In this document: piece after piece, positions 44,029 to 54,746 of the stretch
How positions within the stretch are numbered: position 1 is the first letter of the stretch
Layout: every line of letters begins with the position of its first letter
Position numbers and translations under genes: made by a program
Origin: Peltaster fructicola
Taxonomy: Eukaryota; Ascomycota; Dothideomycetes
Assembly: GCA_001592805.2 (NCBI GenBank)
Contig: CP051141.1
Coordinates: 1,116,001-1,180,000 of the forward strand
Length of the DNA: 64,000 nt
Reading direction: 5' to 3'
Notes under the pieces: model-generated
Seen by the model: the letters and a program-made list of their open reading frames with translations, nothing else
The model's database searches: none
What the model was told of the DNA's origin: nothing

Positions 44029-45975
44029 TTAGACCGCACCAGATGCAAGCATCTTCTTCTGCAGATGCTTCTTGTATTCTCCAATGCTTCCATTCCATCG
44101 GGTCACGGTCTTGTTCTCGCACACCATGATGTCCTTGGCAATCTTGTCCAACAACCTGTATAACGTCAGCAAGGGATGGTCACTATGACTCGGTCTGACT
44201 CACCTGAAGTCGTGTGACACGACAACAACACCTCCTGAGAAGGCATTGATGGCATCTGCCAGACTGTCGATCGTTGGGATATCAAGACCGTTCGTTGGCT
44301 CATCGAGAAGGATCATGTTCGGGCTCTCAATCGCGAGCAGAGCAAAGACAATTCTGCTCTTCTGTCCCTCGGACAATGTGCCCATCAAGGCAGTCTGTGA
44401 CTCACCACTGAGACCGTACTTACCCAGCTGCTGTCGCCAGTACTGATAGTCCTGGCTGACTTGCGGGTACTTGTCTCGCACGAAGTCAAGCGCGGATTTG
44501 TTGAGGTCGAGCTGCTCTGCGCTGTGCTGTGAGTACATGCCAAGCTTCAAGTGCGTGTGGCGTGAGACATTGCCGCTGTTTGCTGAGAGCTTGCCTGTGA
44601 AGATGCGCAGAAGTGTGGACTTGCCGACACCGTTTGGTCCGACGAGTGCTGTCCGCGAGTCCATGTCGACACCAAAGTCGAGGTTCTCATACAGGGTGTC
44701 CTCCTTCTTGCCGGAGTAAGAGAACGTCACGTCGTCCAAGGACAGCACTGGAGGTGGCAGCTTCTCAACGTCTGCGAAGCGGAATGTGAACAATCGGTCT
44801 TGGTGCACTGGCTCGATAAAGCCGTCGGCCTCCATCTTGTCCAGGATCTTCTGTCGAGACTTGGCTTGTCGCACCAAGTTGGCGTAGGTACCGGCACTGG
44901 CAATGAACTTCTTGATGTGCTTGATCTCATCTTGCTGCTTCTCGTATGCCTTCTGCTGGTTCACCTCTTGCTCTGTTCGTGTCTTCATGTATGAGTCGTA
45001 GTTTCCACCATAGTAGAGTAGGGTCTTCTGCCGCATATCGATCATGTTTGTGCAGACACCGTTCAAGAAGTCCATGGAGTGTGAGACCAAGATAAGTGTT
45101 CGGTCCCACTTCTTCATGTACTCCTCGAGCCACACGCAAGCCTCAAGATCCAAATGTGCAGTTGGGTCATCGAGAAGCAAGAGCGAAGGCTTGACGAAGA
45201 GCGCCTTTGCCAGGGCGACACGCATACGCCATCCTCCAGACATGTCTTTCGTCTTCTTGTCCATAGTCTTCTTGTTGAAACCAAGACCAGTCAGGATCAG
45301 CGATGCTCTTGTGTGGAAGGTCGATGGGTCCATGCCGTCAATACGTTCATAGAGCTCCTCGAGCTTTGGTGAATCTGGACCTTCGTTCTCAAGGATATCC
45401 TCTGCAACCTTCTCCAATCTTGCCAATTCCGCTTCTGCTTGATTGACGACCCACTCAAGGGCTCCGACGTCTGATGGATCTGCACCTTCGTTGAGGAGGT
45501 AGATGTCGATGTGCTCTGGGAAGGGGAACTCGCGCTTGGCGATCGCCTTGAGGAGGGTGGACTTTCCACAGCCGTTCTCACCGAGGAGACCGTATCGTCG
45601 GCCATAGGTGACTTCAATAGTGCAATCGTTGAACAGGACCTTTCCGTGGAAAACCAGTGATGCGGAAGTAATCTTTACATCCCGACTGGCTTCAAGTGAT
45701 GCAAGGACACCAGTGGTGACTCGGTCAGAGATACCATGCTCGTCCTCCTGCAGTGCCAGCTTTGCAACCTTGCTGGTGGCGGCGCTCACATCATCAGAAC
45801 CTGGGATTGGATCTCCATCGCCATCGAGAAGTGGTGGTGTCTCGTCGCCGTCGACTGATGAAGCGCCCGAGCCGGTCTTGGATGCAGCTTTGACCTTGGA
45901 AGCTGCTGTCTTCTTTGGCTCCTTGCCAGCAGCCGCACGCTTGGCCTCTCTTGCAGCCTTCGATGCGGAAACCAT
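44029..45975 (-). CDS. ARB1: ARB1: ABCF-type ATPase in ribosome biogenesis and rescue
   Basis: Two exons, 45975-44204 and 44155-44029, 632 residues. The 48-base intron (GTGAGT...ATACAG) sits just before the C-terminal tail. It is a soluble twin-ATPase without membrane segments. The Lys/Ala-rich N-terminus ([20 protein letters not shown]) is basic. NBD1 has GENGCGKST (~residue 130), [16 protein letters not shown] and [12 protein letters not shown]. The linker is [23 protein letters not shown]2 has GPNGVGKST (~445), [15 protein letters not shown] and [11 protein letters not shown]. The spliced tail reads [40 protein letters not shown]. In yeast Arb1 acts in 40S and 60S maturation and in ribosome quality control. 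The first Walker B has DDP in place of DEP, the usual variation for this family. Confidence 0.94.
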
Positions 45976-46491
45976 GGTATAGCGTTGTTAGGAAGAGTAA
46001 GAGGTTGTAGGTTTGCTCGAAGACAATAAGATGTTTGAGAAATTTCATAGCCCACCATAAGTTGACGCTGATAGTGGGGTGAGTGGATAGACGCTGATTA
46101 GTCGGAGGACTTCAGCCACTTGTGGCAAAGGGGTCTAAGCAGACGTGAGGCGTGGATATATCTTGAGAGCACCTCACCTCCGGGCTGCTTCTGCTTGGCA
46201 GCCGCTCGAGGGGAGTGGGTCGAAACAACACATAACGATCAGTCTTCTACGTCTCGCTGGTTGATGCACTCCGCCGAGGACATATTGGTAGTGCAGCCCG
46301 GCCTCACGTGACACCAAAATTCACTTCGAAATGTCTCGCGCGAGCTTCGGCCTGCACATCATCATCACATAAAATGTGTACCTACTTGACTTCACTCACG
46401 AGGAGCGGCTTTGAGACATGATCGAGCACGACGCGCCTATCTACTAGTACACTTCCATGCGTTGAGGGCTGCGCAACCAATTTCACCACAC
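45976..46491. other. Divergent promoter region of ARB1 and CLP1
   Basis: About 515 bases between two divergent starts, with no recognised element. Confidence 0.45.
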
Positions 46492-47898
46492 ATGGCATTC
46501 TCGATTCCAGGACTTGGTTTGCCTGGTGCAGCTACCTCCAGCTTCCAGCAGTCGAGCACTGCAGATCCACAATCCACCGTCGCAAGGACTGAAACGCTAC
46601 AACCAAGAACAGAATGGCGGTTCGAGGTCGCCTTCGGCCGTTCTTACACGATCAAGCTCACGTCCGGTACAGCTGAGCACTGGGGCACAGAACTGGCGAC
46701 CGACATTACATACACTTTCACAGGATACAAAGGAGCCATCTTCTCGTGGCAAGGCTGCACGCTCGAGGTTGCTGGTACTGCAGAGGCAGAGTACGTCGGC
46801 GAAGACACAACCTATGCCGTCGAGTGGCTCAATGTGCATGGAGCGCTGAGTGACCTGCGTACAGCATCTGCCAGCGGCTCAGAGGCACCTAGAGTGCTTG
46901 TCGTTGGACCCGATCACACTGGAAAGACAAGTCTGGTACGAACCCTTGCAGCATGGGCCGTTCGACTTGGTAAAGCTCCTCTAGTTGTCAATCTTGATTC
47001 TCGACAAGGAATGCTAGCACCTCCTGGAAGCTTCACAGCAGCAGTCGTACGCGATTCCATGGACGTTGAGCTCGGTTTCGGCATCTCACCTATCACTGGA
47101 CCAACATCGCTCCCTGTGAAAACACCACTCGTCCATAGCTGGCCGTTTGTCAGTACCGCGGACGATCAAGCTTCCTTCAAGCAGGTCACTACACGTATGG
47201 CGTTGCATGTGTCTGGCAGACTCGAAGCAGATGCTGATACTAAGGTCTCTGGCATGATCGTGGATACGCCAGGCTCATTGAACGACCCTCGAACATCATA
47301 CGACCAGCTACACCATGTCATCTCAGAGCTTAGTATCACTCACATACTGGTCGTCGAATCAGAACGACTGAACGCAGATCTACAACGACGGTATACCTCG
47401 ACCATTCCTGTGATCAAACTGAGAAAGCCAGCTGGAGCGGTTGAGCGCGACAAGGCTTTCCTGCGAATGAATCGTGCTCGTCAGATCAGATCCTATTTCT
47501 TCGGTCCTTCCAATGTCACATTGAATCCGCACTCTCACTCAGTTGCATTCAATGAGCTACACATCTATCGATTCAATACAGCGTCATCAGCTACAGAGCC
47601 GTCCTTTGCTCCTGGCGCAGATGATGATTATGAGCCTGACCCTGCAGGTGGTCTACTTGAAAAGGTTGTTCCAACTGCAGCACTCACAGCGTCGCTGGTC
47701 GCTATCAAGTTCTGCTCTGGCAGCAAGAGCGATGACAATGAGATCAGAGACTCAACAGTCATGGGCTATGCATATGTGGCTGAGGTTGACGATACTAGAA
47801 AGAGAGTGCGTTTCCTGGCACCACACCCACAGAAATGGGGAGATAGAGCGCTATTACTTGGCAGCTTCCCAGAGGCAGTACCTGATCTTATTGTATGA
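46492..47898 (+). CDS. CLP1: CLP1: mRNA 3'-end cleavage/polyadenylation factor IA subunit
   Basis: Single exon of about 468 residues from ATG at 46492 (MAFSIPGLGLPG). The open frame extends 81 bases further upstream but only from TTG. Clp1 bridges Pcf11 and cleavage factor II/CF IA. The N-terminal beta domain (TEWRFEVAFGRSYTIKLTSG, TAEHWGTELATDITYTFTGY, KGAIFSWQGCTLEVAG, DTTYAVEWLNVHGALS) precedes a P-loop, GPDHTGKTSLVR (~residue 140), and NLDSRQGMLAPPGSF. A second motif region is IVDTPGSLN. The C-terminal beta domain ends WGDRALLLGSFPEAVPDLIV. Yeast Clp1 binds ATP without clear RNA kinase activity, whereas human CLP1 is an active 5'-OH RNA kinase; the activity here is open. Confidence 0.92.
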   Translation: MAFSIPGLGLPGAATSSFQQSSTADPQSTVARTETLQPRTEWRFEVAFGRSYTIKLTSGTAEHWGTELATDITYTFTGYKGAIFSWQGCTLEVAGTAEAEYVGEDTTYAVEWLNVHGALSDLRTASASGSEAPRVLVVGPDHTGKTSLVRTLAAWAVRLGKAPLVVNLDSRQGMLAPPGSFTAAVVRDSMDVELGFGISPITGPTSLPVKTPLVHSWPFVSTADDQASFKQVTTRMALHVSGRLEADADTKVSGMIVDTPGSLNDPRTSYDQLHHVISELSITHILVVESERLNADLQRRYTSTIPVIKLRKPAGAVERDKAFLRMNRARQIRSYFFGPSNVTLNPHSHSVAFNELHIYRFNTASSATEPSFAPGADDDYEPDPAGGLLEKVVPTAALTASLVAIKFCSGSKSDDNEIRDSTVMGYAYVAEVDDTRKRVRFLAPHPQKWGDRALLLGSFPEAVPDLIV

Positions 47899-48110
47899 TA
47901 GTGAGGATAGCAGGTAGATCTAACGCAGATCGGGCACAATGCACAGCTGGATGCTCAATCTATGCTCAACATCCCACAAGTGACACAACAGACCTTTCAG
48001 ATGCTTAATACATGTCTATCAGTACTTCGCATTCAAGCTACTCCTTGTGAAGCTATGCAGGTATATTCGAACAAATCCCAACGTTATCATGCCAATTTTG
48101 TCGTGCACTT

Positions 48111-49349
48111 TTACTCGGCAACCCAGACGGCGGCCATTCCCATACCAGTTCCAACACACATAGATGTGACACCAATCTTCTTGTTTGTTCGTGCGAGCTC
48201 GTACAGGAGAGTGGAGACTTGACGTGCTCCGGTGCAGCCAAGTGGGTGACCGAAGGCAATAGCACCACCCTTAGGGTTGATCTTCTCGTGTGGGATGTGG
48301 AGCTCGTTGGCACACCACAGGCACTGACTGGCGAAAGCCTCGTTGATCTCCCAAATGTCGACATCGTCCTTGGAGATACCGGCCTTCTCAAGAGCGACTG
48401 GGATGGCCTTCCATGGACCGATACCCATGAGAAGTGGTGGCACACCAACGATAGATGACTGGACGTACTTTCCGAGGATCTTCTGGCCGAGACGCTCTGC
48501 GGTCGATCGCTTCATGAGAAGGACAGCTGCGGCACCGTCAGAAACCTGGGATGCGTTACCAGCGTGGATGGTTCCGTCCTTGGAGAAAGCAGCTCGGAGC
48601 TTGCCAAGAGACTCAGCGGTGACCTCTCGGACACCGTCATCCTTGGCGACAGTGATCTCCTTTGTCTCATCGGTCTTTGGGTCGGTCCACTGAGCCTTGA
48701 GTGGGTAGATCTCCTGATCGAAGAGACCTGCCTTCTGTGCTGCGATAGCCTTCTGGTAGCTGGATGCGGCGAACTCGTCCTGGCTCTTACGGGTAATGCC
48801 CTTATCCTGAGCCATGTCCTCAGAAAGCTGACCCATAGGAACACGGCACTCGGAAGCTGCCTGGTGGTCCTCAAGAGACTCTGGGAACTCAGTGACGGCC
48901 TGTGGACCGTACTGTGTGGACATGCTCTCGACACCAGCACCAACACCGACATCGATCATACCGCTCTTGATTGCGTTGGCAATGTCGATACATGCCATGA
49001 GACCAGAAGAGCACTGGCGGTTGAGAGACTTGACGGCGGTTGAGTCTGGGAAACCGGCTGCAAGGGCTGCTGCACGGAACTCGGTGGCACCTCCACCTGG
49101 TGCGAGGACACAGCCAACTGCGATATCCTCAACAAGCTTTGGGTCGATTCCGGAGCGCTCGATCAGGCCCTTGAAGGCACCAAGAAGGAGGTCAGAACCA
49201 GCGGTGTCCTTGAAGCCACCCTTGCCACCCTTGGTGAATGGTGTTCGGAGTGCTGCAGTGACGACAACATCGTCTGGGTGCTTCTCGAGGAGGCCGGCCT
49301 TTCCTGAGGCGTTCAGGTGGCCGTTGATCTGGTTAAGTCGTGATGCCAT
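48111..49349 (-). CDS. Peroxisomal 3-ketoacyl-CoA thiolase with PTS2 signal
   Basis: About 412 residues from ATG at 49349; the frame continues 72 bases upstream only from GTG. The N-terminus MASRLNQINGHL holds RLNQINGHL, an exact R/K-L-x5-H-L peroxisomal targeting signal type 2, so import by Pex7 is predicted. Thiolase active-site motifs are present: nucleophile Cys in LNRQCSSGLMA (~112), His in GGAIAFGHPLGCTGAR (~366) and Cys in GVTSMCVGTGMGMAAV (~396). The family stretch WEINEAFASQC is also present. It catalyses the last, thiolytic step of peroxisomal fatty-acid beta-oxidation. A Pro/Ser-poor fold and normal length argue for an intact enzyme. The neighbouring enzyme gene at 49633 is in the same orientation but not obviously in the same pathway. 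Confidence 0.95.
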   Translation of the reverse strand: MASRLNQINGHLNASGKAGLLEKHPDDVVVTAALRTPFTKGGKGGFKDTAGSDLLLGAFKGLIERSGIDPKLVEDIAVGCVLAPGGGATEFRAAALAAGFPDSTAVKSLNRQCSSGLMACIDIANAIKSGMIDVGVGAGVESMSTQYGPQAVTEFPESLEDHQAASECRVPMGQLSEDMAQDKGITRKSQDEFAASSYQKAIAAQKAGLFDQEIYPLKAQWTDPKTDETKEITVAKDDGVREVTAESLGKLRAAFSKDGTIHAGNASQVSDGAAAVLLMKRSTAERLGQKILGKYVQSSIVGVPPLLMGIGPWKAIPVALEKAGISKDDVDIWEINEAFASQCLWCANELHIPHEKINPKGGAIAFGHPLGCTGARQVSTLLYELARTNKKIGVTSMCVGTGMGMAAVWVAE

Positions 49350-49632
49350 ATTGATGTTGTATGTGTGTGTTATATGGGAAGATTGTGAGAGAGGATAAAG
49401 ATGAGTTTTGCAGCTGACCACGATTACATAGAAAAGTGTCTACAGCTTCATCATGTGTTTGGTTTTGGGAAGGGCGACCGAGGCTCTGTTTACCGAGGCA
49501 AGACGCGGGCGACGCCGCTAATCATGCTAGCTCAGATACACGTGAGAACACTGCAGCTTCGCACGTAAATCAGTATTTTCTACGGCCCATGAGTGCGTCT
49601 GGAGCTCATATCCGAGATGAAGAGTGATCAAA

Positions 49633-50542
49633 TCAGCGATGTTTTGCAAAAGCTTCGGTGACGTTGCTGCCGTCGAGGAGCTCCTGAAGGACACCATCGT
49701 CGGCCTTCTTTAGCCCCGGCAGCAGCTTATATGCCTCCTCGAGCTTGTCTTGTGGGATCACGACAATGCCTCGATCATCCTCGTCGGCCACGAGGATATC
49801 ACCAGCTCGGACAGTCACCTCTCCTATCTGCAGAGGGACGTCGACAGCCCATGGTTTCGCCTGTAGACCGGTGCCCACAGCACTGATGCCTTTACTCCAG
49901 ACTTGAAAGTCGCTCATTTGGCCTATGGTAGCGACATCTCGTACTCGACCATTGATGACTGCAGCTTTGACGCCTCTGATCTTCAGTCTCGTTGCCATCA
50001 GGTCGCCGAGAAGAGCACAAACCTGATCTGTTGGCTGCTGCATGACCACGATAGTGTCTGTACCAGGGCAGTCTGTCCAGTGGGTACCCTTGGGGATGTT
50101 TGAGTCCTTGGAGATATGTGTGTCTGAGGATGATGGTGCTGTGAAGTCTTTGGGCACGAACTGCATGGTGCTGATAGGTGCAACGATGCGTCCGTTCGAC
50201 TCACCACGTCGTGGTATTGGTGCTGTAGATCGTCAGTGAGTATAGTCATCAGGCACTGTCCACGGACCGATGTCTGGCAAGAAGCCTGCCCAGGGGCTCT
50301 TCAGCTTGAGTAGAGCGTCTGCCACCTATGTGGCGGTCAGTATTGATGTGATGAGTCTTTGAAAGACGCACATCGCAGCATGAGTAGTTATCCTTGATGT
50401 CTTGACAGATAGTCTGTATCTGAGTTCGGTCTGACATCGTGCTGAGCTGCTGGTGGCGGAGATAGCTTGCTGCTGGGAGGCGTTGAAGGAGACTCTGGCG
50501 TATTAAAGTTGGCAGAAGCAAAGGAGGATGTCTGGTGATCAT
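49633..50542 (-). CDS. RraA / HMG-CHA aldolase-like family enzyme, possibly with alternative mitochondrial start
   Basis: Exons end at 50372, 50325-50268 and 50222-49633, with introns of 46 and 45 bases (GTGCGT...CATAG and GTCCGT...CTACAG). From ATG at 50437 (MSDRTQIQTICQDIKDNYSC) the product is about 237 residues. An in-frame ATG at 50542 adds 35 residues, rich in Arg and Leu without acids (LLPTLIRQSLLQRLPAASYL), that resemble a mitochondrial presequence. The RraA-like core is visible: CDVADALLKLKSPWAGFLPD, TDTIVVMQQPTDQVCALLGD, the signature MATRLKIRGVKAAVINGRVR and DVATIGQMSDFQVWSKG, then ADEDDRGIVVIPQDKLEEAY. Family members include 4-hydroxy-4-methyl-2-oxoglutarate and oxaloacetate decarboxylase-type aldolases; Arg-Asp in GRVRD fits metal/substrate binding. 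The exact substrate is unknown. The start remains ambiguous. Confidence 0.8.
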
Positions 50543-51382
50543 TGAGGGTAGGGTCTGACTGTGTATAGAGGCGTGTGAGTGACAGAAGCTTCTCGCTGAT
50601 CAGAACGCCGATATGTCGGAAGTTGGGTAGCTCATCGCGGCTGGAGAGCTGCTGATGAACGCAAGACACGTGCAAAGTCGTATCTCTTGGACTATCAGGC
50701 AGCACCGAGTCTCAATGCATCGCTTGACACCCAGTGTAGAGGCACTGACGGTGTTGTCGTTAAGTCACACTCTCTGCAATGCAACTCGAGGATGATGTTG
50801 CCAGTCTTGGCAAGGCTTGGCACTGTGACAAAGCTGATGGCCTTTTCGATATCTGACGCCTATTGTTGAAACCAACATCCAAGTAACTTCAATTAACTCA
50901 TACGAGAAGAGCCGACCCATGCACCCTGCCTTGCTGCTCTCGAAGAATAAGTACACCTGGATGAGATGGGCTGATCGATAGCAATGCTTCATGAGAAGAC
51001 CATACTGCTGGCATGCTTCGAAGCTTGATCGATCGATGAGCATGAAGACATGGATGCTACGAAAGGACAGCACCTAGAAGTGCTGGACATGCTACCTCAG
51101 CGCAACTGACAAGAGATACACAAGCGTTACTGCTGACCATGGTCACTCGAAAGACCAGCGCGAGACACTGTGTGAAGGAGCGCATGCAATTGTGCTTGTG
51201 GCTCTACAAGCACCAACTTGTTGTGCATTATGATGAAGCGCTCCCAATACCAGAAACGAACGTCAGGGAAGCACGATGATGAGAACAAGCCAGGCGGAAT
51301 CGATGAAGTACCGTCACAAGCAGTTGTGGACGGTGACCACCTTTCTGAACTACGTGAGCTGCAATATGGACAGCCATTCCAT
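50543..51382. other. Intergenic, nothing recognised
   Basis: About 0.84 kb between the RraA-like gene and the AAA remnant. A minus frame at 51127-51393 is shadow-like. No supported feature. Confidence 0.4.
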
Positions 51383-52310
51383 TCACCTGTCACCTTTCTC
51401 TCTTACGTAATTTTCGTCGCTCACATTGTTTCGTACTTCTGCAACGTACTTGTCGAAGCGCCTGTTCACTCGGATAGCGAGCTTCAAATCCTTCAGTTCC
51501 AGCTGACGGTCGTGGTATCGAGCTAGTTGTCGTGCGGTGTTGATAGCATTCCGGATCTGTCTGCCATTCATCGGCGTTTTGGCAAGCTCCATCACATTAC
51601 CGTGGAGCTCAGCGAGGTCCATACGTTCGTTGACCATGTCCATTTTCCTGATGAGGTTGGTCCGGATTTGCGATCGTTGCATGTCTGTCAGATTCAGGTA
51701 CGGTAGCGCCAGCTGTATCCGAGACTGAGAGGCTTCATCGAACTTGCCAACTCGATTACTCGTAAGCACCAAGACGCCTGTGTTCGATTAAGCTGTGTGT
51801 CTTGTAGGCCACGAGGTGACCTACCATCGTAGTATTCGATCGCTCAAAGGAAGACTGATATGATCAGCTGTGATGCCAGGACTTGACTCAGGACGTACCG
51901 GATAGTAGAGCATTCCTCTCCAATTGGTACAGGGCACGTTCTTCCGAGAACACATCTGCTTCGTCAAGCAAGACGACTACCGTTTGTTAGTCCCCAGGCG
52001 GTGTCACAACTCGAGAACTCACCACAGCCCCAATGGCGTCCAAGCCAGAAGACAGAATCGAGATACTCTTCAACCTTCTCAGGCGTGGTTCCAACGTCAC
52101 CACATGTGACCCTGGAGAGTGGCTTGCGTGTAATCTCTGCGATACTCTCTGCGGTCAGTGTCTTACCCGTACCAGGGGAGCCGTGCAACAGCAGCACCAG
52201 TCCAGTTCCTTCTCCGGTTGAGTCTGAGCGCAGATCTGTGAGTTTCTCCTCGGCGTGCAAGCCGTGCAATGTCCGAAGACTTTCCTTATGCGATCGACTG
52301 CAGAATAACG
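51383..52310 (-). pseudogene. Remnant of a fungal AAA ATPase gene lacking its N-terminal part
   Basis: The AAA module and C-terminus are preserved in four exon-like pieces. The first opens near 52310 and ends at 52023 (donor GTGAGT). The second, 51976-51899, ends in GTACGT. A short third piece lies near 51835-51865. The last, about 51773-51383, runs to the stop. Motifs are Walker A HGSPGTGKTLTAESIAEIT, CGDVGTTPEKVEEYLDSVFW, Walker B VVLLDEADVFSEERALYQLE and LVLTSNRVGKFDEASQSRIQ. No ATG or N-terminal domain precedes residue HKESLRTLHG, because a TGA stands upstream and the divergent kinase-like gene begins there. Full-length relatives are about twice as long or more. The third piece reads VFL-stop-AIEYYDG where relatives have Arg; an alternative acceptor would drop four residues and keep the frame. 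Called degenerate, but possible expression as a short form cannot be excluded. Confidence 0.65.
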
Positions 52311-53237
52311 CTCGTCACCACAAATGGTGCGATCATCGAGGGCAAGATCACAGAGCCCAAGACAAGGACGCTAGCATGCGTACAAGTCGTTGAGCTCTCA
52401 GGCTATTCCTCTCCAATCTTACTCAAGCTATACGATCGACGCTTCGCTACTCAGCTACGGAAGAATTATCGAGCACAAGCATGGACTCGAGAAGTTGAGT
52501 CACTACATCGAGACCTAGTCCACTCTGGCCAACAGACAGCACTCTGGAAGCAGTGGCAAGCTGAAGAAGATGGCAAAGCCGACAGTCAGGATGAGAACGA
52601 GGACGACGGCACTATTAAATCGACTGAGTCATTCCTACAATTTCGCTGCCACCAGGACTATCAGACAGAGTGCCATGCATACGAGCTCATGAGCGATCTA
52701 CAAGGTGTTGAAGTGCCAAAAATCCACGGCACAGTCACCGTCGCCACGTCGGATGCTTCGAACAAATACCTCAACATACCTGGTATCCTCATGCAGTACA
52801 TCAAAGGATCCTCTCTTGACAATCTGGCCACAACCATGCATCGTCAATACTGGCAAGCTACTTGCGATCGGGCTATCCAGATTATCCACCATGTACAGGA
52901 CAGGGGTATCTGCAACACAGACACCAATGTCAGATGCTTCATCGTCCAAGGCCACAAGATTGTCGAAGGCGTACCAGAAATCTTCATGGTCGACTTTGGT
53001 CAGTGCCTCTTCAGAGATCGATTTGAGTCTGAGGAAGACTTTCGGAGGAAGCAGGCTGATGCAGATGAGGAGGGTGCCATCGGCGTGATCATGCAGCGCA
53101 AGCTAAAGGATGACTACAAGTATCGCCCTTCACTCACAGCAATGCGACTTAGCTTTGACTTCATGCTGCAGGAAGACGATCCCGATCAGCCCACTTGGGA
53201 GGAGTTCCTGAGTAGAGAGCAGGAGTATTATGCGTGA
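52269..53237 (+). CDS. Fungal protein-kinase-like fold protein, probably atypical
   Basis: Single exon of 322 codons from ATG at 52269. The N-terminus (CRITLVTTNGAIIEGKITEP, ACVQVVELSGYSSPILLKLY, then DRRFATQLRKNY) resembles the Gly-poor beta lobe of fungal kinase-like proteins, with LLKLYDRR in the ATP-lysine position. A middle acidic insert (EDGKADSQDENEDDG) is followed by YELMSDLQGVEVPKIHGTV, ILMQYIKGSSLDNLA, HHVQDRGICNTDTNVRCFIV in the catalytic-loop position and IFMVDFGQCLFRDR in the DFG position. The catalytic-loop Asp of HRD appears as NTDTN, and the DFG Asp-Phe-Gly is kept. Such proteins are abundant in Pezizomycotina and of unknown function. The start lies within about 40 bases of the antisense AAA remnant. 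Confidence 0.75.
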   Translation: MSEDFPYAIDCRITLVTTNGAIIEGKITEPKTRTLACVQVVELSGYSSPILLKLYDRRFATQLRKNYRAQAWTREVESLHRDLVHSGQQTALWKQWQAEEDGKADSQDENEDDGTIKSTESFLQFRCHQDYQTECHAYELMSDLQGVEVPKIHGTVTVATSDASNKYLNIPGILMQYIKGSSLDNLATTMHRQYWQATCDRAIQIIHHVQDRGICNTDTNVRCFIVQGHKIVEGVPEIFMVDFGQCLFRDRFESEEDFRRKQADADEEGAIGVIMQRKLKDDYKYRPSLTAMRLSFDFMLQEDDPDQPTWEEFLSREQEYYA

Positions 53238-53588
53238 TACAAACTTCACATGCATATCAGACACAAGATGATACCTCTGAAGCACTCTATAGCATGAGCA
53301 GCTATTCCACTGGTCTAAGACCAACCATCAAGATCGTCGTGGTGAATCAACGGCGTGACATCAATGCTGATCCTGCAGGGATCGTATACTCTCAATCTAG
53401 GCAGATTCACTCGCCAACCACCTCACATTGCGTTAAGAGGACGTGGGACAAGAAGCATGGGCCGCGGTATAGGTTTCACTAGATATTGACAGAGCTGTAC
53501 TAATCACAACTTGCTTTTCTTGCTCGGCTTGAACAATGTTCTACATAATTATAAGCGCTTGTATCAAGCATCATGGCCAGGACGTTTC

Positions 53589-54746
53589 TCACCTCTTCCT
53601 TCCGAAAGTGCCTGGCTCGGTTGGTGAGTTGTCAAGCACGGCCTCAATCTCCTGCATGACCTCTGGAGTGAGCTTTGGAACCAGCTTCAATGCCTTGACG
53701 TTGTCCTCGATCTGTGAAGTCTTTGTTGCGCCCAAGATGACAGTGCTGACATTTGGGTTCATGACACACCACGCCAGACTGAGCTGGGCAACGTTGCCAC
53801 CGAGCTTCTCGGCGATCTTGGTGAGCTTGCGGACCTTTTCAATCTTGGCCTTGCCCTCGTCGGTTTGCAGAGACTTGATTGTGCCCTCGAAGAAGGACTT
53901 GTTGGTGGCAAATCGGCTGTCCTCTGGGATGCCATCGTTGTACTTGCCAGTGAGGAGACCGGATGCAAGAGGTGACCAGATGGTTGTGCCGTACTGGAAT
54001 TGCTCGTACAGTGGAGCGTACTCTACCTCGAATCGCTGTCGGTGGAAGGCTGAAGAGTTAGTGTGTGAAGTGATTGTAATAACAACACTCACCATTGTAC
54101 TGTGGCTGCTCTGCGATTGGTGCGATCAGGTTGTATCGCTCTGCAATCTGTTGTGCCTCCATGATCTGAACTGCTGACCACTCTGACGTACCCCAGTAGT
54201 ATGCCATGTTGAGGTTACGAATGACCTGTGTGAAGCCCTCGACGATCTCTCGCATTGGTGTGCCGACATCTGGACGATGAGCCAGCACAATGTCGACATA
54301 TGGCTGTTGCAGACGCTCCAAAGACGACTTCAGGCCCTCGACGACGTGCTTCCTGGACAGACCACGAGTATTTGGTTCCTTACGACCAGTGCCGAAGAAG
54401 ACCTTTGTCGAGAGGACATATTCGTCACGAGGCCAGTCCAGCTCTTTCAATGCCTGTCCCATATCGATCTCACATTGTCCGTTGGCGTAGACCTCAGCTG
54501 TGTCGAAGAAGTTGATGCCATTGTCCCATGCGCACTGCAGGCAATCCTTCACGATATTGCCTTTCTGTGTACCACCGTATGTGAGCCATCCTCCGAGTGA
54601 GAGGACTGAAACTTTGAGGCCGGAAGGACCGAGGTGACGGAAGGTCTTGAGATTGTTAGACTCGTCGATATGTCTGGCTACCAGTAGCTTACCATGTCCT
54701 TCGGGTCAAACTTGCTCTTGACATTGAGGTGGGAAGTGTCAGCCAT
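53589..54746 (-). CDS. Aldo-keto reductase, voltage-gated K+ channel beta-subunit-like
   Basis: Three exons, 54746-54693, 54645-54093 and 54049-53589, about 355 residues. The first intron is 47 bases (GTAAGC...CTCAAG with a CTAAC branch site nine bases before the acceptor), the second 43 bases. The AKR (beta/alpha)8 barrel is evident: [39 protein letters not shown] (Asp/Tyr of the catalytic tetrad), [11 protein letters not shown] (Lys), IVLAHRPD (His), [72 protein letters not shown]. Strong similarity in plan to Kv-beta/AKR6 NADPH-dependent reductases; the natural substrate is not known. An alternative upstream acceptor giving a 32-base intron is considered unlikely. Confidence 0.9.

Noticed and set aside
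51835-51865. RIP-type mutation as the source of the stop in the AAA remnant
   Set aside because: The change would be at CpG (CGA to TGA), not the CpA context RIP prefers, and the surrounding sequence is not AT-biased.
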